A DNA stretch of 64,000 nucleotides from Ahrensia sp. (GCA_028817895.1 JAPPOQ010000023.1:1-64000), one strand, 5' to 3'. Shown: positions 28,301 to 37,321, counted from the first letter of the stretch. Translations and numbers: made by a program. The notes: generated by a model from the letters alone, not told the origin.

Positions 28301-28585
28301 TTGTTCCGCAGCCAGAAGGGCCTGACGATCGGCAATTGGAATCTGGTAGTAGTCCGGATGGATCTCGCTGAAGGCGAGGAAGCCGTGGCGGTTTCCGCCA
28401 TAGTCAACAAAAGCGGCCTGGAGGGACGGTTCTACCCGTGTGACCTTGGCCAGATAGATGTTGCCGCGAAGTTGATGCTTGTGTTCCGATTCGAAGTCGA
28501 ACTCATCGACACGATTGCCCCGGACCATGGCGACGCGGGTTTCTTCCCGGTGGCCGGCATCGATAAGCATTTTGTTGTCTGCCAT
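25331..28585 (-). CDS. rne: Ribonuclease E with large acidic insert
   Basis: Endoribonuclease that starts mRNA decay and processes rRNA; platform of the degradosome. 1084 residues. The S1 domain begins at residue 40 (RGNIYLAKVTRVEPSLQAAF) but is split by a low-complexity acidic, Lys- and Ser-rich insert, residues about 97-376, then resumes at HYKIQEVIKRR (Y378). The catalytic core follows with D593 (SIDVNSG) and D636 (IVIDFIDM), 43 apart as in E. coli, and the zinc-link CPTC (C694, C697). The C-terminal 300 residues are disordered with Arg-rich tracts and end GWWRRRFF. It diverges from the amidase gene. Confidence 0.96.
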   Translation of the reverse strand: MADNKMLIDAGHREETRVAMVRGNRVDEFDFESEHKHQLRGNIYLAKVTRVEPSLQAAFVDYGGNRHGFLAFSEIHPDYYQIPIADRQALLAAEQEEVRNDADDDHLDADDDADIDDADIDDASSDDGEDAQESAPKKRRRHSSRSTKQAKAQQEDQDETSDDEEADDSDEEISAENENDDVVSEEVEKPKRRTRRAPARSSKQEDGAETGDDGSEDDADKAVAKKDAADEKPAKKSAKEKSATSTKKAKKKADDADDGSKGEEPEDATSSPEKPKRKSRRKKASADDEADASETTSEDAQAESSTQEESDGDSDSDDKDSKQSAAKPKRRSSRRRIRARDDSAADDSDDDNGKPVEEIGSDDAMEEVPKRRASRRHYKIQEVIKRRQILLVQVVKEERGNKGAALTTYLSLAGRYSVLMPNTARGGGISRKITNAGDRKRLKAIAADLDVPNGMGVILRTAGAARKSEEIQRDFEYLMRLWESVRTLTLESTAPCLVYEEGSLIKRSIRDLYDTDTKEILVAGESGYREAKDFMSMLMPEHAKKVKLYKDRVPLFAKMGVETQLDAMLQPQVTLKSGGYIIIDQTEALVSIDVNSGKSTRQHSVEETATQTNLEAADEIARQLRLRDLAGLIVIDFIDMDERRNNRAVEKRLKDALKHDRARIQVGRISHFGLMEMSRQRIRASVLESTTQVCPTCDGLGHVRSPSSVALAVLRAIEDHLHRSSRNDLIVRVSTRTALYLLNNKRDSLTDLEHRFGVHLTIEADNAIGNVPCVIEKGGPASRTSVEETAVQPDTVDPSEAQQDETSTTSDDSASTDSDVDNDGTRRKRRRRRRRGRGASADDDQNAAQADADEDSEVSSSDNEPESDDGADDAEDDRPPRRRRRRRSSAKNEASAEEENSEETGDGEAEDSATAKDGRRRKKAPITETKAEPEIEQATDSPSQESAADGLEQAGEDEKASAKSQTRRNDTVRKKAPVAAKPALDKTEATAEAEKTQSEPPKPAEPRPERRPTRSTVRRKAPVAGSNGSQTATSSTSAEVDNSEQATADDAPESDMPEESAVEDGTVNPGDEKKKEGWWRRRFF

Positions 28586-29425
28586 AAGAATGTCTTTCCA
28601 CGAACCTCATGGGCGAGGGCGCATGACCGTCACCGACTTGCGGCGGCGGCAACATGGACGCCCCTGGGCGCATTGGCTCGTCAAATTGGAAGACCTGGCA
28701 TGACTGTGATCGATTCATACGTATGGGACGGCGATCGTATCTGGAAACAGCTCTGTTCTGGGCAGCCAAACAGGCGAAAGCGCCTGCTGGACTGACAAGC
28801 AGGCCGAACGAGGAAGATGCCTCTTGCATCTGCTTTCGATCCTTATACTGCGTAAATGTCATGTGCCCGGTCTTCAGCTTTAATTTTGATCCTTCGCCAC
28901 CTTTTGGGCGAATGAACTGCGAAATGTGCCTCATCGGCACCCGCTCCCATCAGCCACAAAGGGCCCAAATTGAGAGCGCTTGATGCGCACGCTGCATCTT
29001 TCTAATGCGTCACATTCTCCAATGTGCAGACACGCGCGAATTGGTCATATCCGGCTGATCGAATCGCCTTTGGTGGCGGCTTAGAGCGCAACTAGTGCAA
29101 GGTTTTGGCCTCGACACGGGATGTTCCGCTTCACAAAGTCCCACGAAACGTCACAGTGTTTTGACGTCTCGCAACCATGTTAATCGGGAACCGCACTCCC
29201 CACCCCATAGTGGCAACACAAACTTGGTGCCGTGTTAGAGATTTAGGCCCGATTCTGATGAAACACAAGCCATATGAGGCGTCTCGATTGATCGCGAAGT
29301 GACGCACTTTTGGATGTGGATTGTGAAGGATAATGGTTACCACACGTTAACCCGTGATCGTTAACCCTGTGTTAGCCAAAGACTGGCGGTGCGGCCGACG
29401 CGCAATCGATATCCGGTCGCGACGA
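28586..29425. other. 840-base gene-free gap between rne and the amidase gene
   Basis: No frame here has convincing coding character. It should hold the divergent promoters and probably a long rne 5' leader. Visible elements are a 6-bp hairpin (AGATGC 28815-28820 with GCATCT 28826-28831), a TATAAG on the minus strand (complement of 28850-28855), a plus-strand GATAAT at 29329-29334 and tandem GTTAACC boxes at 29335-29367. The 3' third is more A+T-rich than its surroundings. A small RNA gene cannot be excluded. Confidence 0.55.
29335..29367 (+). promoter_or_regulatory. Tandem GTTAACC boxes upstream of the amidase gene
   Basis: CGTTAACCC occurs twice (29345-29353 and 29359-29367), 14 bases apart, and GGTTA at 29335-29339 is inverted to the first. 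TTAACC is the core of CtrA half-sites in alphaproteobacteria (established), but the spacing is not the classical TTAA-N7-TTAA, so CtrA binding is only a suggestion. Confidence 0.3.
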
Positions 29426-30676
29426 ATGGAGACAAGCGAGCAACGGCAAATGACAAGCAGACGTTGGATGATTGCGGTCCTGCTCACCCTGCTGGCCTTT
29501 GCCATTGGGGGGCGTCACCACGCGATTGCGGCTGATGGCGCCCAGCAATTGCCGGTTCCCGCTGTCGCCTACTCCGCTCGTCTGGCCGGTGACAAGCAGC
29601 GTGCCCGGCTCATCGTCGATTTTGACAAAGACGTTTCCTACAAGATTACGGCGTTGAAAAACCCAAAAAGCATCGTCATCAACATGTCGCGCAGCGTGTT
29701 CAGTCTGAACAAGGACGCGACGGATGTTCCCAAGTCGTTTGTTGAAAGCGTCCGATTTGGAACCATTGATGCCCACACCTCCCGCATTGTTCTGGCCCTG
29801 TCGTCGTCAGCCGTGGTGTCCCGCCACAAATTTCGAACTTTGGAAGAAAGCAATCGCCGTCGGCTGATCATCGACTTTGTTGCCGCGAGCGACACCCAAT
29901 TTGCTTCCGTCGCTCGCGAGGAGGCAGTGCCACATGATGGCGCGCCGGTTGAAATGGCCGGACCAGCAAAGCGTGCTCCCGGTCGCAAGTTCCTGATCGT
30001 TCTCGACCCGGGTCATGGCGGCATCGACTACGGCGCGATGGGGCAGCAGGGCACGGCAGAAAAGAACGTCACGCTCAAGTTTGCGGAAATTCTGCGCGAT
30101 CTGTTGGCGGCAAATCCTGACTATGAAGTGCGCATGACACGCGATGACGACAGTTTTGTCAGCCTCACAAAGCGTCTCGATTTCGTGCGGTCCAAAAAGG
30201 CCGATCTCCTCATCTCGATACATGCGGATTCTCTGCGTCAGCGAGACATTCGCGGCGCCACCATCTACACTTTGTCGACCAGAGGGTCGGACCGATTGTC
30301 GCGGCAGTTGGCACGCAAACAAAACCGCACTGACCTGATCGCGGGCCTGGGGCTTCCAGAACTGGCAGCGCCGGTCAACGACATATTGATCGACCTGACG
30401 CGGCGCGAAACCCGCCAATTTTCCAAACGCTTCGCAAATGCGCTGGTCCTTTCGCTGGAACAAGGCGTTCGCCTGATCAGCAATCCGCTGCGCTCGGCCA
30501 ATTTCTTCGTATTGCGCGCGCCGGAGGTGCCCGCCGTTTTGATGGAACTGGGTTATCTGTCGAATGCGCGCGATGAAGAACTGTTGAAGTCGCGCCAATG
30601 GCATGAAATGGTGGCCAATCTGGTCACTCGGGCGGTCGACGACCTGTTTGCGCCACAATTGGCGGAAAAACGGTGA
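29426..30676 (+). CDS. N-acetylmuramoyl-L-alanine amidase, AmiC-like (Amidase_3 with AMIN domain)
   Basis: Periplasmic zinc amidase that cleaves stem peptides from peptidoglycan, usually at cell separation. ATG 29426 is taken; ATG 29450 (MTSRRWMIAVLL) or GTG 29354 are alternatives. After the signal peptide (end near AIA-ADG) comes an AMIN-like beta domain (about residues 45-165), then the catalytic domain with LDPGHGGIDYGA (first zinc His and Gly-rich loop), SIHADS and VPAVLMELGYLSN with the catalytic Glu. About 416 residues. The PBP1A gene follows 163 bases downstream. Confidence 0.93.
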   Translation: METSEQRQMTSRRWMIAVLLTLLAFAIGGRHHAIAADGAQQLPVPAVAYSARLAGDKQRARLIVDFDKDVSYKITALKNPKSIVINMSRSVFSLNKDATDVPKSFVESVRFGTIDAHTSRIVLALSSSAVVSRHKFRTLEESNRRRLIIDFVAASDTQFASVAREEAVPHDGAPVEMAGPAKRAPGRKFLIVLDPGHGGIDYGAMGQQGTAEKNVTLKFAEILRDLLAANPDYEVRMTRDDDSFVSLTKRLDFVRSKKADLLISIHADSLRQRDIRGATIYTLSTRGSDRLSRQLARKQNRTDLIAGLGLPELAAPVNDILIDLTRRETRQFSKRFANALVLSLEQGVRLISNPLRSANFFVLRAPEVPAVLMELGYLSNARDEELLKSRQWHEMVANLVTRAVDDLFAPQLAEKR

Positions 30677-30694
30677 TGCGGTTGGCGACGTCGG

Positions 30695-30710
30695 CGCAAC
30701 AGCTGTTGCG
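30695..30710 (+). repeat. 16-bp perfect palindrome upstream of mrcA
   Basis: CGCAACAGCTGTTGCG is a perfect palindrome 130 bases before the mrcA start. Half of it, GCAACAG, recurs at 30716-30722. It may be an operator or the stem of a hairpin at the amidase mRNA 3' end. Confidence 0.4.
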
Positions 30711-30735
30711 GCTATGCAACAGATTGTCCTGCAAC

Positions 30736-30755
30736 CGTTCAGGTGGCGTTCAGGT
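30736..30755 (+). promoter_or_regulatory. Direct repeat with 11-bp period upstream of mrcA
   Basis: CGTTCAGGT at 30736-30744 is repeated exactly at 30747-30755, one helical turn apart. This layout is typical of sites for OmpR-type response regulators (family knowledge). No regulator can be named. Confidence 0.4.
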
Positions 30756-30790
30756 CAAACTGTGTCCCTATTCGGGCGCGAAAAGGGCGG

Positions 30791-30805
30791 GCGTGCGAGG
30801 CACGC
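30791..30805 (+). repeat. Small hairpin in the mrcA leader
   Basis: GCGTGC at 30791-30796 and GCACGC at 30800-30805 form a 6-bp stem over GAG, 35 bases before the mrcA start. Confidence 0.3.
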
Positions 30806-30839
30806 ATATTCGTGAATTCTCGACGAGATTGGAAGCACA

Positions 30840-33320
30840 ATGCTGCTGAGACTGGTTGGCTATTTCTTTGGTATCGGTACGGCGATTCTGCTTCTCGTCG
30901 TCGGTGCGGCCTTTCTCTATGTCGGCAATCTGACCAAAGACCTGCCCAACTACGAGGTGCTGGCGCAGTATGAACCGCCGGTGACGACGCGCATTCACGC
31001 CGCCGATGGCTCGCTGATGGCGGAATATGCGCGCGAACGGCGCCTCTATTTGCCCATTCAGGCGATACCAGATCGGCTGAAACAGGCCTTCATCTCGGCG
31101 GAAGACAAAAATTTCTACAAGCATGAAGGTGTGGATTTCCTTGCCCTCGGCAAGGCAGGTTTCGATTATTTCGGGGCAAAACTGGCAGGACGCACGGCTC
31201 GGGCGCGCGGCGCGTCAACCATCACGCAGCAGGTTGCGAAAAACTTCCTTCTGACGAGTGATCGCACCGCAGATCGCAAAATCAAGGAAGCCGTGCTGTC
31301 GTTTCGCATCGAAGAGGCCTATTCCAAGGACAAAATTCTCGAACTCTATCTCAATGAGATTTTCCTGGGCCTTGGGTCATACGGTGTCGCAGGGGCTTCA
31401 CTTGCCTATTTCGACAAGACCGTGGGTGATCTGGAGATCCATGAGGCCGCCTATCTCGCCGCTTTGCCCAAGGCACCGAACAACTACCATCCATTCGATG
31501 ACACAGAACGTGCCATTGAACGGCGCAACTGGGTTATCAGCCGCATGGCGGCCAATGGCTATATCAGCCAGGAAGAATCGGTCGCCGCGCAGGACAAACA
31601 GCTCGACGTCAACCCCCGCGCCAAGGGCACCTATCTGGCTGCATCTGAATATTTTTCTGAAGAGGTGCGTCGCGAGATCATAGACCGCTACGGGCAGGAT
31701 GCGCTCTACGAGGGGGGATTGTCGATTCGCACCACGCTTGACCCGCAATTGCAGGCGCTTGCCCGCCGCTCGCTGAACAAGGGCTTGATGAGTTTTGATC
31801 GCGGCAAGGGCTATCATGGTGCTTTCGACACGGTTGAGATCGACAGTGATTGGGGTCTCGCCTTCGAAAAGGTAAAGAGGCTGACGGACACACCGAACTG
31901 GCGTCAGGCGGTGGTTCTCGATGTCGGCGAGGAAACGGCGCGCGTCGGCTTGCGGCCGCAGCGGGAAGTCAGTGGTGACTTGTCCAGTGACCGTGTCGAA
32001 GTGACGATCAATCTTTCCGATGCGGAATGGGCAAAGCGCATCACTATCAAGGAACGCGGTAAGGACCGCCGGTCCGTCAAAGCGAAGTCCTTTCAGGATG
32101 TCTTGTCGCGCGGCGACATCATCCACGTTTCCAATCAGGGTGATGATGGCTATCGGTTGGAGCAGGTGCCGGAAGTATCCGGTGCGATTGTGGCCATGGA
32201 TCCGCATACGGGTCGCGTTTTGGCGATGATTGGCGGGTTTTCATTCTCCGAGTCACAGTTCAACCGCGCCACCCAGGCGCGTCGCCAGCCGGGTTCCTCC
32301 TTCAAGCCGTTTGTGTATGCGGCCGCACTCGACAATGGCTACACACCGTCATCCGTGGTTCTGGACGGCCCGTTCCGCAAAGACCAGGGCGGGTCTCTGG
32401 GCATTTGGGAGCCCAAGAACTATGGCGGCAAATATGCCGGTCCATCGACTCTGCGTCTGGGCATCGAAAAGTCGCGGAACCTGATGACCGTTCGGTTGGC
32501 CAACGATATGGGCATGCCGCTTCTTTCCGAGTATTCGCAAAGATTCGGCATTTACGACAAGCCATTGCGCGGCCTGGCGTCTTCGCTCGGCTCTCGTGAA
32601 ACGACGGTTTTGAAGATGGTGAGTGCCTATTCCGTGCTGGCCAATGGCGGAAAGCGCATCAATCCCTCTCTGATCGACCGCATTCAGGATCGCTATGGCA
32701 AGACGATTTTCCGCCATGAGGAACGCTCTTGTGAGTCATGCACGGCGTCGGATTGGGTCAATCAGGAAGAGCCGGAATTGATCGACAACCGCGAGCAGGT
32801 CCTTGATCCAATGACGGCCTATCAGATCACGTCCATGATGGAAGGCGTCGTTCAGCGCGGCACTGCAACCGTGGTTGGTCAGCTTGGCGTGCCAATTGCT
32901 GGCAAGACAGGCACGACCAATGAGGAAAAAGACGCCTGGTTCGTTGGTTATTCGCCTGATCTCGTGGTCGGTGTGTTCATCGGATATGATCGCCCGGAGC
33001 CAATGGGCAAGGGCAATACGGGTGGTGGCCTTGCAGCACCGATATTCGTCGATTTCATGCAGGAAGCTCTGACGACAACCAGTGCCATTGACTTTCGCGT
33101 GCCGGAAGGCATCCAGCTTTACCCGATCAACCGCAAGACGGGCCTTCTGGCAAATGTCGGCAGTCCCGGCGTGATCATGGAAGCGTTTAAGCCGGGCACC
33201 AAGCCGCCAACGAGCCAAACGGTGATCGGCTTTAAGAGCGATGCTTCAGTCTTGCGCAGTCTGACGAACACGCAACGTGCATCTCAGGCGGCCAGAAGCG
33301 GGGCAGGCGGGCTGTTCTGA
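30840..33320 (+). CDS. mrcA: Penicillin-binding protein 1A, bifunctional peptidoglycan synthase
   Basis: Polymerises and cross-links peptidoglycan at the inner membrane. 826 residues: a membrane anchor at residues 2-28, a GT51 transglycosylase domain with catalytic E88 (ISAEDKNFYKHEGVD) and RGASTITQQVAKN, an OB-like insert, and a transpeptidase domain with S486-S-F-K489 and K689-T-G-T-T. ATG 30840 is preceded by GGAAG. It lies downstream of the amidase gene on the same strand, pairing a wall-splitting and a wall-building enzyme. Confidence 0.96.
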   Translation: MLLRLVGYFFGIGTAILLLVVGAAFLYVGNLTKDLPNYEVLAQYEPPVTTRIHAADGSLMAEYARERRLYLPIQAIPDRLKQAFISAEDKNFYKHEGVDFLALGKAGFDYFGAKLAGRTARARGASTITQQVAKNFLLTSDRTADRKIKEAVLSFRIEEAYSKDKILELYLNEIFLGLGSYGVAGASLAYFDKTVGDLEIHEAAYLAALPKAPNNYHPFDDTERAIERRNWVISRMAANGYISQEESVAAQDKQLDVNPRAKGTYLAASEYFSEEVRREIIDRYGQDALYEGGLSIRTTLDPQLQALARRSLNKGLMSFDRGKGYHGAFDTVEIDSDWGLAFEKVKRLTDTPNWRQAVVLDVGEETARVGLRPQREVSGDLSSDRVEVTINLSDAEWAKRITIKERGKDRRSVKAKSFQDVLSRGDIIHVSNQGDDGYRLEQVPEVSGAIVAMDPHTGRVLAMIGGFSFSESQFNRATQARRQPGSSFKPFVYAAALDNGYTPSSVVLDGPFRKDQGGSLGIWEPKNYGGKYAGPSTLRLGIEKSRNLMTVRLANDMGMPLLSEYSQRFGIYDKPLRGLASSLGSRETTVLKMVSAYSVLANGGKRINPSLIDRIQDRYGKTIFRHEERSCESCTASDWVNQEEPELIDNREQVLDPMTAYQITSMMEGVVQRGTATVVGQLGVPIAGKTGTTNEEKDAWFVGYSPDLVVGVFIGYDRPEPMGKGNTGGGLAAPIFVDFMQEALTTTSAIDFRVPEGIQLYPINRKTGLLANVGSPGVIMEAFKPGTKPPTSQTVIGFKSDASVLRSLTNTQRASQAARSGAGGLF

Positions 33321-33424
33321 CCCGATTCCTGGTTTCTCTTGTCCCTAACCCGCTTGCCACATTACGGGGGCAGGCGTAAGGCTGGTCGGGCGTCCGAATA
33401 TGGCTCCCTGCGGACAGTCCCTCA

Positions 33425-34663
33425 ATGCTCCATTTCCTGAAGGCCAATGCGCGATGGGTCGCGGGCGGCTTCTTGCTCGTGTTCTTTTCTTCGTTCGGCC
33501 AGACCTTTTTTATCTCCATTTGGGGAGCGGAGATTCGAGCCGATTACGGGCTGAGCCATGGCGGATTCGGCGCCATCTACATGATCGGCACACTAGCAAG
33601 CGCTATGACGCTGCCCTTTCTTGGGCGAATCGTCGACCGTTTCTCGGTGGCAAACTGCGCAGTGTTCGTGATGCTCATGCTGTCAGCAGCCACGCTGCTG
33701 ATGGCATTCGGAGACGGCATCGTTGTGCTCGCATTGACCATCTATATGCTGCGCCTGTTCGGTCAGGGTATGATGATCCACGTTGCCATGACGGCGATGG
33801 GTCGATGGTACGCAGCCAATCGCGGCAAAGCCGTTTCCATGTCATCGACGGGCATCAATGTTGCCGAAGCGATCATGCCGAGCCTTTTCGTGCTTTTGGC
33901 GACACAGATGAATTGGCGATCGACCTGGATGGTCGCCTGTGTCACGCTGATGGTCGTCGCGCTGCCTGTCATCTACTTGCTGATGAAGCGCGAACGCATG
34001 CCTGCCTCGCGGGGTGATGCGGATGCGGTCGTTGCGGCGACGCGCCACTGGACCCGCAAGGAAGTTCTACGCGATCCGCTGTTCTGGGCGAGTGGGTTGG
34101 GTGTATTTGCTCCAGCCTTCATCGGAACGTCGATCTTCTTTCATCAGGACTACCTGATCGAGTTCAACAACTGGCCGCCAGAACTCTATTATCGATCCTT
34201 TGCGTTGATGGCGTTGACAACGGTGAGCGTATCGCTTCTTACCGGGCTGGCGGTTGATCGCTGGAGCGCAGTCCAGATTCTGCCTTTCTTCATGATCCCG
34301 CTAGGCTTTGGCTGCCTGCTTTTGGGCAGTGGTGGGCAAACCTACACGATCGTTGTCTTTATGGTCTTGCTTGGTTGCAGCTACGGCATCACCACCACGC
34401 TTTTCGGAGCTCTCTGGCCGGAGCTCTATGGGACTCAAAATCTGGGAAGCATAAGGTCCATCACCATTGCGATCATGGTCTTTCTGACAGCTGCCGGACC
34501 GGGGGTGACAGGGTTGTTCATCGATCTTGGTGTCACCTTCAATCGTCAGCTTATCGTCATGGGTCTCTATTGCCTCTCCACCATCGCAATCCTGACCATG
34601 ACGTCACGGCGTTTTCGCCTGCGCATGGAAGCAGATGTTGCCAAGATCGCACCTCCGGAGTAG
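33425..34663 (+). CDS. Major facilitator superfamily transporter
   Basis: A 412-residue membrane protein with twelve apparent helices and the MFS loop motif between helices 2 and 3 (LGRIVDRFSVA). Substrate is unknown. LRLFGQGMMIHVAMTAMGRW and a related segment in the second half are typical of the family. ATG 33425 follows GGACAGTCC without a strong ribosome-binding site. The stop is 9 bases before gltX, so the two are probably co-transcribed, though no functional link is known. Confidence 0.88.
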   Translation: MLHFLKANARWVAGGFLLVFFSSFGQTFFISIWGAEIRADYGLSHGGFGAIYMIGTLASAMTLPFLGRIVDRFSVANCAVFVMLMLSAATLLMAFGDGIVVLALTIYMLRLFGQGMMIHVAMTAMGRWYAANRGKAVSMSSTGINVAEAIMPSLFVLLATQMNWRSTWMVACVTLMVVALPVIYLLMKRERMPASRGDADAVVAATRHWTRKEVLRDPLFWASGLGVFAPAFIGTSIFFHQDYLIEFNNWPPELYYRSFALMALTTVSVSLLTGLAVDRWSAVQILPFFMIPLGFGCLLLGSGGQTYTIVVFMVLLGCSYGITTTLFGALWPELYGTQNLGSIRSITIAIMVFLTAAGPGVTGLFIDLGVTFNRQLIVMGLYCLSTIAILTMTSRRFRLRMEADVAKIAPPE

Positions 34664-34672
34664 AGCCGCGAT

Positions 34673-36049
34673 ATGATCGATACTTCCAAAACAGTGGTGC
34701 GATTTGCACCATCTCCCACCGGTTTCCTGCACATTGGAAACCTGCGTCCCGCATTGTTCAATTGGCTTTTCGCGCTGCAAAATGGTGGCGAGTTCATTCT
34801 GCGCCTGGATGATACGGATACGGAACGCTCTAAAGCGGAATATGCCCAGGCAATCGAACGGGATTTGAGCTGGATCGGGATCGACGCCCATCGTAAAGCG
34901 CGTCAATCAGATCGTATTGCGAGCTATGATGCGGCTGCTGCACGTTTGCGCGAGGCGGGGCTTCTCTACGCCTGTTATGAGACGCCGGACGAAATCGAGC
35001 GCCGCCGCAAGCGGCTCATGGCGCGCGGGCTGCCACCCGTTTATGACCGCGCTGCATTGCGTTTGAACGAAGCCGATAAGGCGGCCCTTGAAGCGGAAGG
35101 TCGCAAGCCGCATTGGCGCTTCCTGTTGCCAAATTTTGACGGGGATCCCTTTGCAACACGCCGAACCCAGGTGCATTTCACCGACCTGATCCGAGGCGAG
35201 CAGACGGTTGATCTTGCTTCCATGTCGGACCCGGTTCTCATCCGCGCCGATGGCAGCTATCTCTACACGCTGCCTTCCGTTGTAGATGACGCCGATATGG
35301 GCGTCAGCCACGTTATTCGCGGCGGCGATCACATCACCAATACCGGCGTGCAGACCGCCCTTTTTAAGGCTCTCGGCGTGGACATACCTGACTTTGGGCA
35401 CCACAATCTCTTGCAGGACGCCTCTGGCGCTGGTCTGTCGAAGCGCATCGGTTCGTTCTCCCTGGCGTCTCTTCGCGATGAAGGTTTCGAAGCCATGGCC
35501 GTCGCCTCTCTGGCGGCATTGACCGGTTCGTCCCGGTCTGTCACCGCCTGTGCGTCCATGAGCGAACTTGCGGACAGGTTCGACATGACGGGCGCATCGC
35601 GTTCGGATGCGCGCTTCGATGCCATCGAGCTTCAATCCTTGAACGAACGATTGCTGCATGAGATGCCGTACGGTTTGGCGACGGAACGGCTCAAGGCCAT
35701 TGATGCCGATCTGGGAGAGCCGTTCTGGCTGGCTGTACGTCCGAATCTGGAGAAGTTCTCAGATGTTGAAGAATGGGCGCGTATCGTGCGCGGGGATTTT
35801 GAACCCATTGCACAAGATCAGGAAGACGAGACGTTTTTGAGCCGGGCGAAAGAGCTTCTGCCGCCGCAGCCGTGGAGCGATACCGTCTGGCAGGACTGGA
35901 CGACTGATTTGAAATCAAGCACCGGCCGCAAGGGCAGGGCGCTGTTCATGCCGTTGCGCATGGCGTTGACTGGACAACAGCACGGTCCGGAGCTCGCCGC
36001 GCTCCTGCCGCTTATTGGGTGGGAAGAAACCGTTCGCCGACTTCCCTGA
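34673..36049 (+). CDS. gltX: Glutamate--tRNA ligase
   Basis: Charges tRNA with glutamate. The 458-residue class I synthetase has the HIGH-type motif [11 protein letters not shown] at the N-terminus, [11 protein letters not shown], a catalytic-domain [11 protein letters not shown] block and the KMSKS-equivalent [10 protein letters not shown]. The C-terminal anticodon-binding half is present ([16 protein letters not shown]). Alphaproteobacteria often carry two GluRS genes; this form may be the second, so charging of tRNA-Gln (followed by GatCAB) is possible but cannot be read off. Its 3' end overlaps the convergent DUF2865 gene by 38 bases. Confidence 0.93.
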   Translation: MIDTSKTVVRFAPSPTGFLHIGNLRPALFNWLFALQNGGEFILRLDDTDTERSKAEYAQAIERDLSWIGIDAHRKARQSDRIASYDAAAARLREAGLLYACYETPDEIERRRKRLMARGLPPVYDRAALRLNEADKAALEAEGRKPHWRFLLPNFDGDPFATRRTQVHFTDLIRGEQTVDLASMSDPVLIRADGSYLYTLPSVVDDADMGVSHVIRGGDHITNTGVQTALFKALGVDIPDFGHHNLLQDASGAGLSKRIGSFSLASLRDEGFEAMAVASLAALTGSSRSVTACASMSELADRFDMTGASRSDARFDAIELQSLNERLLHEMPYGLATERLKAIDADLGEPFWLAVRPNLEKFSDVEEWARIVRGDFEPIAQDQEDETFLSRAKELLPPQPWSDTVWQDWTTDLKSSTGRKGRALFMPLRMALTGQQHGPELAALLPLIGWEETVRRLP

Positions 36050-37136
36050 CCGTGCGCCCGGAAACGGCGCTGACACGCCGGTTGGCATCACCGATGGTGA
36101 GCGCGGCAAGATCAAGATTGCCACGACGATTGGCGGCCGTGTCGGGATCGGCAGCGAGATCAGGTCTCCATGCTGGCAGCGCGATTCTCACAACAGCGTC
36201 CTTCTGAGCCGCGGCGGCTCGAGCCTTTGGCTTCAGTTCATCGCCGGCCACCGCGGTCGGTTTTTTGACCGCTTGTCTGAAATTGCAGCTGCAATTTGGG
36301 TTGAAGCTGCTCCGATAGGAAAACGCCGTTGGCAGTTGGGAGTAACGGCGCCCGGATGTTAGTGAAACCATCGTGCGTGGGTCATCGCTGTCTTCGGCTT
36401 CAAAAAACAGCTCCATCTGTGTTCCCGGGCACAGGCTTTCGCAGGTTTTCACGTCGCCCTTCTTTGCGGATTTCACCGAAATCTTGGCCGGGAAAAAGTA
36501 GCCGTCGCAAGTGCGAACGCACATTGTGCGAGAGGTTGTTGGGGTGCTTGCAAGTTTGGCAAGCCGCTTCTTCTCGGCCTGTGCCTTGCGGCGCGCAGCG
36601 CGGCGTTCCCGCTCTCTTTGGCGCTGGGCCGCCTGTCTGGCGGCCTGGCGTTGTGTATCGGCGCGTTGCGAAGGCCCAGCCCTGCGCGTTGTGGAGTTTT
36701 CGGTATTGCGTCGTGCTGTGCGGCGCACACCGCATTGATGGCGGCGCATTTCGCGCTGAATGCGGCTGCGTTGGCGTTTGACAGATGCACCGCTGCCGCG
36801 TGAGGCCTGACGCTGCAACGAAACCCTGTTGGCACGCATGCGATCCAGCGCACCGCGCAGGCGTCCGCAGGAGGGGTGCCCGTCGCTGAAGAAAAAGAGG
36901 CGCCGTTTGCTGCAACCCAGCCTCTGCATGCGACGCTTCGCATTCACAATCTGCCGCTCTTGCTGTTTCAGAGCGCGCCGGATGCTCCTGTTTGAACGAT
37001 TTGAGCCGCTGCCGAGCGAAGCCAATTGGGTTTCAAGCCTTTTGCAGGTGCGAGATTGCGCCTCGGCAGAGCCGGATGTGATGCTCATCAGCACCAACCC
37101 CAACAGGGCAGACAGCAAAAGGGCGTACACTTTCAT
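36012..37136 (-). CDS. Secreted DUF2865 domain protein
   Basis: Function unknown. ATG 37136 gives a signal peptide ([20 protein letters not shown], cut after AEA) and 374 residues. The mature part has a very basic, coiled, Arg/Gln/Ala-rich middle (about residues 130-205) and then the DUF2865 core with six cysteines: [28 protein letters not shown] and FNPNCSCNF. The family is restricted largely to Rhizobiales. The stop lies inside the end of gltX on the opposite strand. The basic middle could bind peptidoglycan, nucleic acid or lipid; this is inference. Confidence 0.85.
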   Translation of the reverse strand: MKVYALLLSALLGLVLMSITSGSAEAQSRTCKRLETQLASLGSGSNRSNRSIRRALKQQERQIVNAKRRMQRLGCSKRRLFFFSDGHPSCGRLRGALDRMRANRVSLQRQASRGSGASVKRQRSRIQREMRRHQCGVRRTARRNTENSTTRRAGPSQRADTQRQAARQAAQRQRERERRAARRKAQAEKKRLAKLASTPTTSRTMCVRTCDGYFFPAKISVKSAKKGDVKTCESLCPGTQMELFFEAEDSDDPRTMVSLTSGRRYSQLPTAFSYRSSFNPNCSCNFRQAVKKPTAVAGDELKPKARAAAAQKDAVVRIALPAWRPDLAADPDTAANRRGNLDLAALTIGDANRRVSAVSGRTVREVGERFLPTQ

Positions 37137-37321
37137 ACTCGAACTCTCGGTGTTTCTCACTCGGTGACGCGAACTGCGTTAAGGATTGGCGGGCAGTGCC
37201 TGAAGGCCGCTCGTCAGATATTGGCGGGCACCATCCCGCTGCACAAAGGTAATGCACGATGTTTACGCTTGAGTAAAACAATCGCGCGGAGGGATGGTGA
37301 ATCGCAGACATTTGCGACCAG

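Noticed and set aside
27478-28371. 297-residue frame antisense to the RNase E insert
   Set aside because: Arises from the repetitive acidic codons on the other strand; Arg/His/Leu low complexity without coding signals.
28654-28983. 109-residue plus-strand frame in the rne upstream gap
   Set aside because: Cys/Trp/Arg-rich odd composition, no ribosome-binding site, no recognisable motif, and it sits in the expected rne leader.
37185-37230. 11-bp direct repeat ATTGGCGGGCA at 37185-37195 and 37220-37230
   Set aside because: 35-base spacing fits no known site class and the motif is G+C-rich; probably chance.
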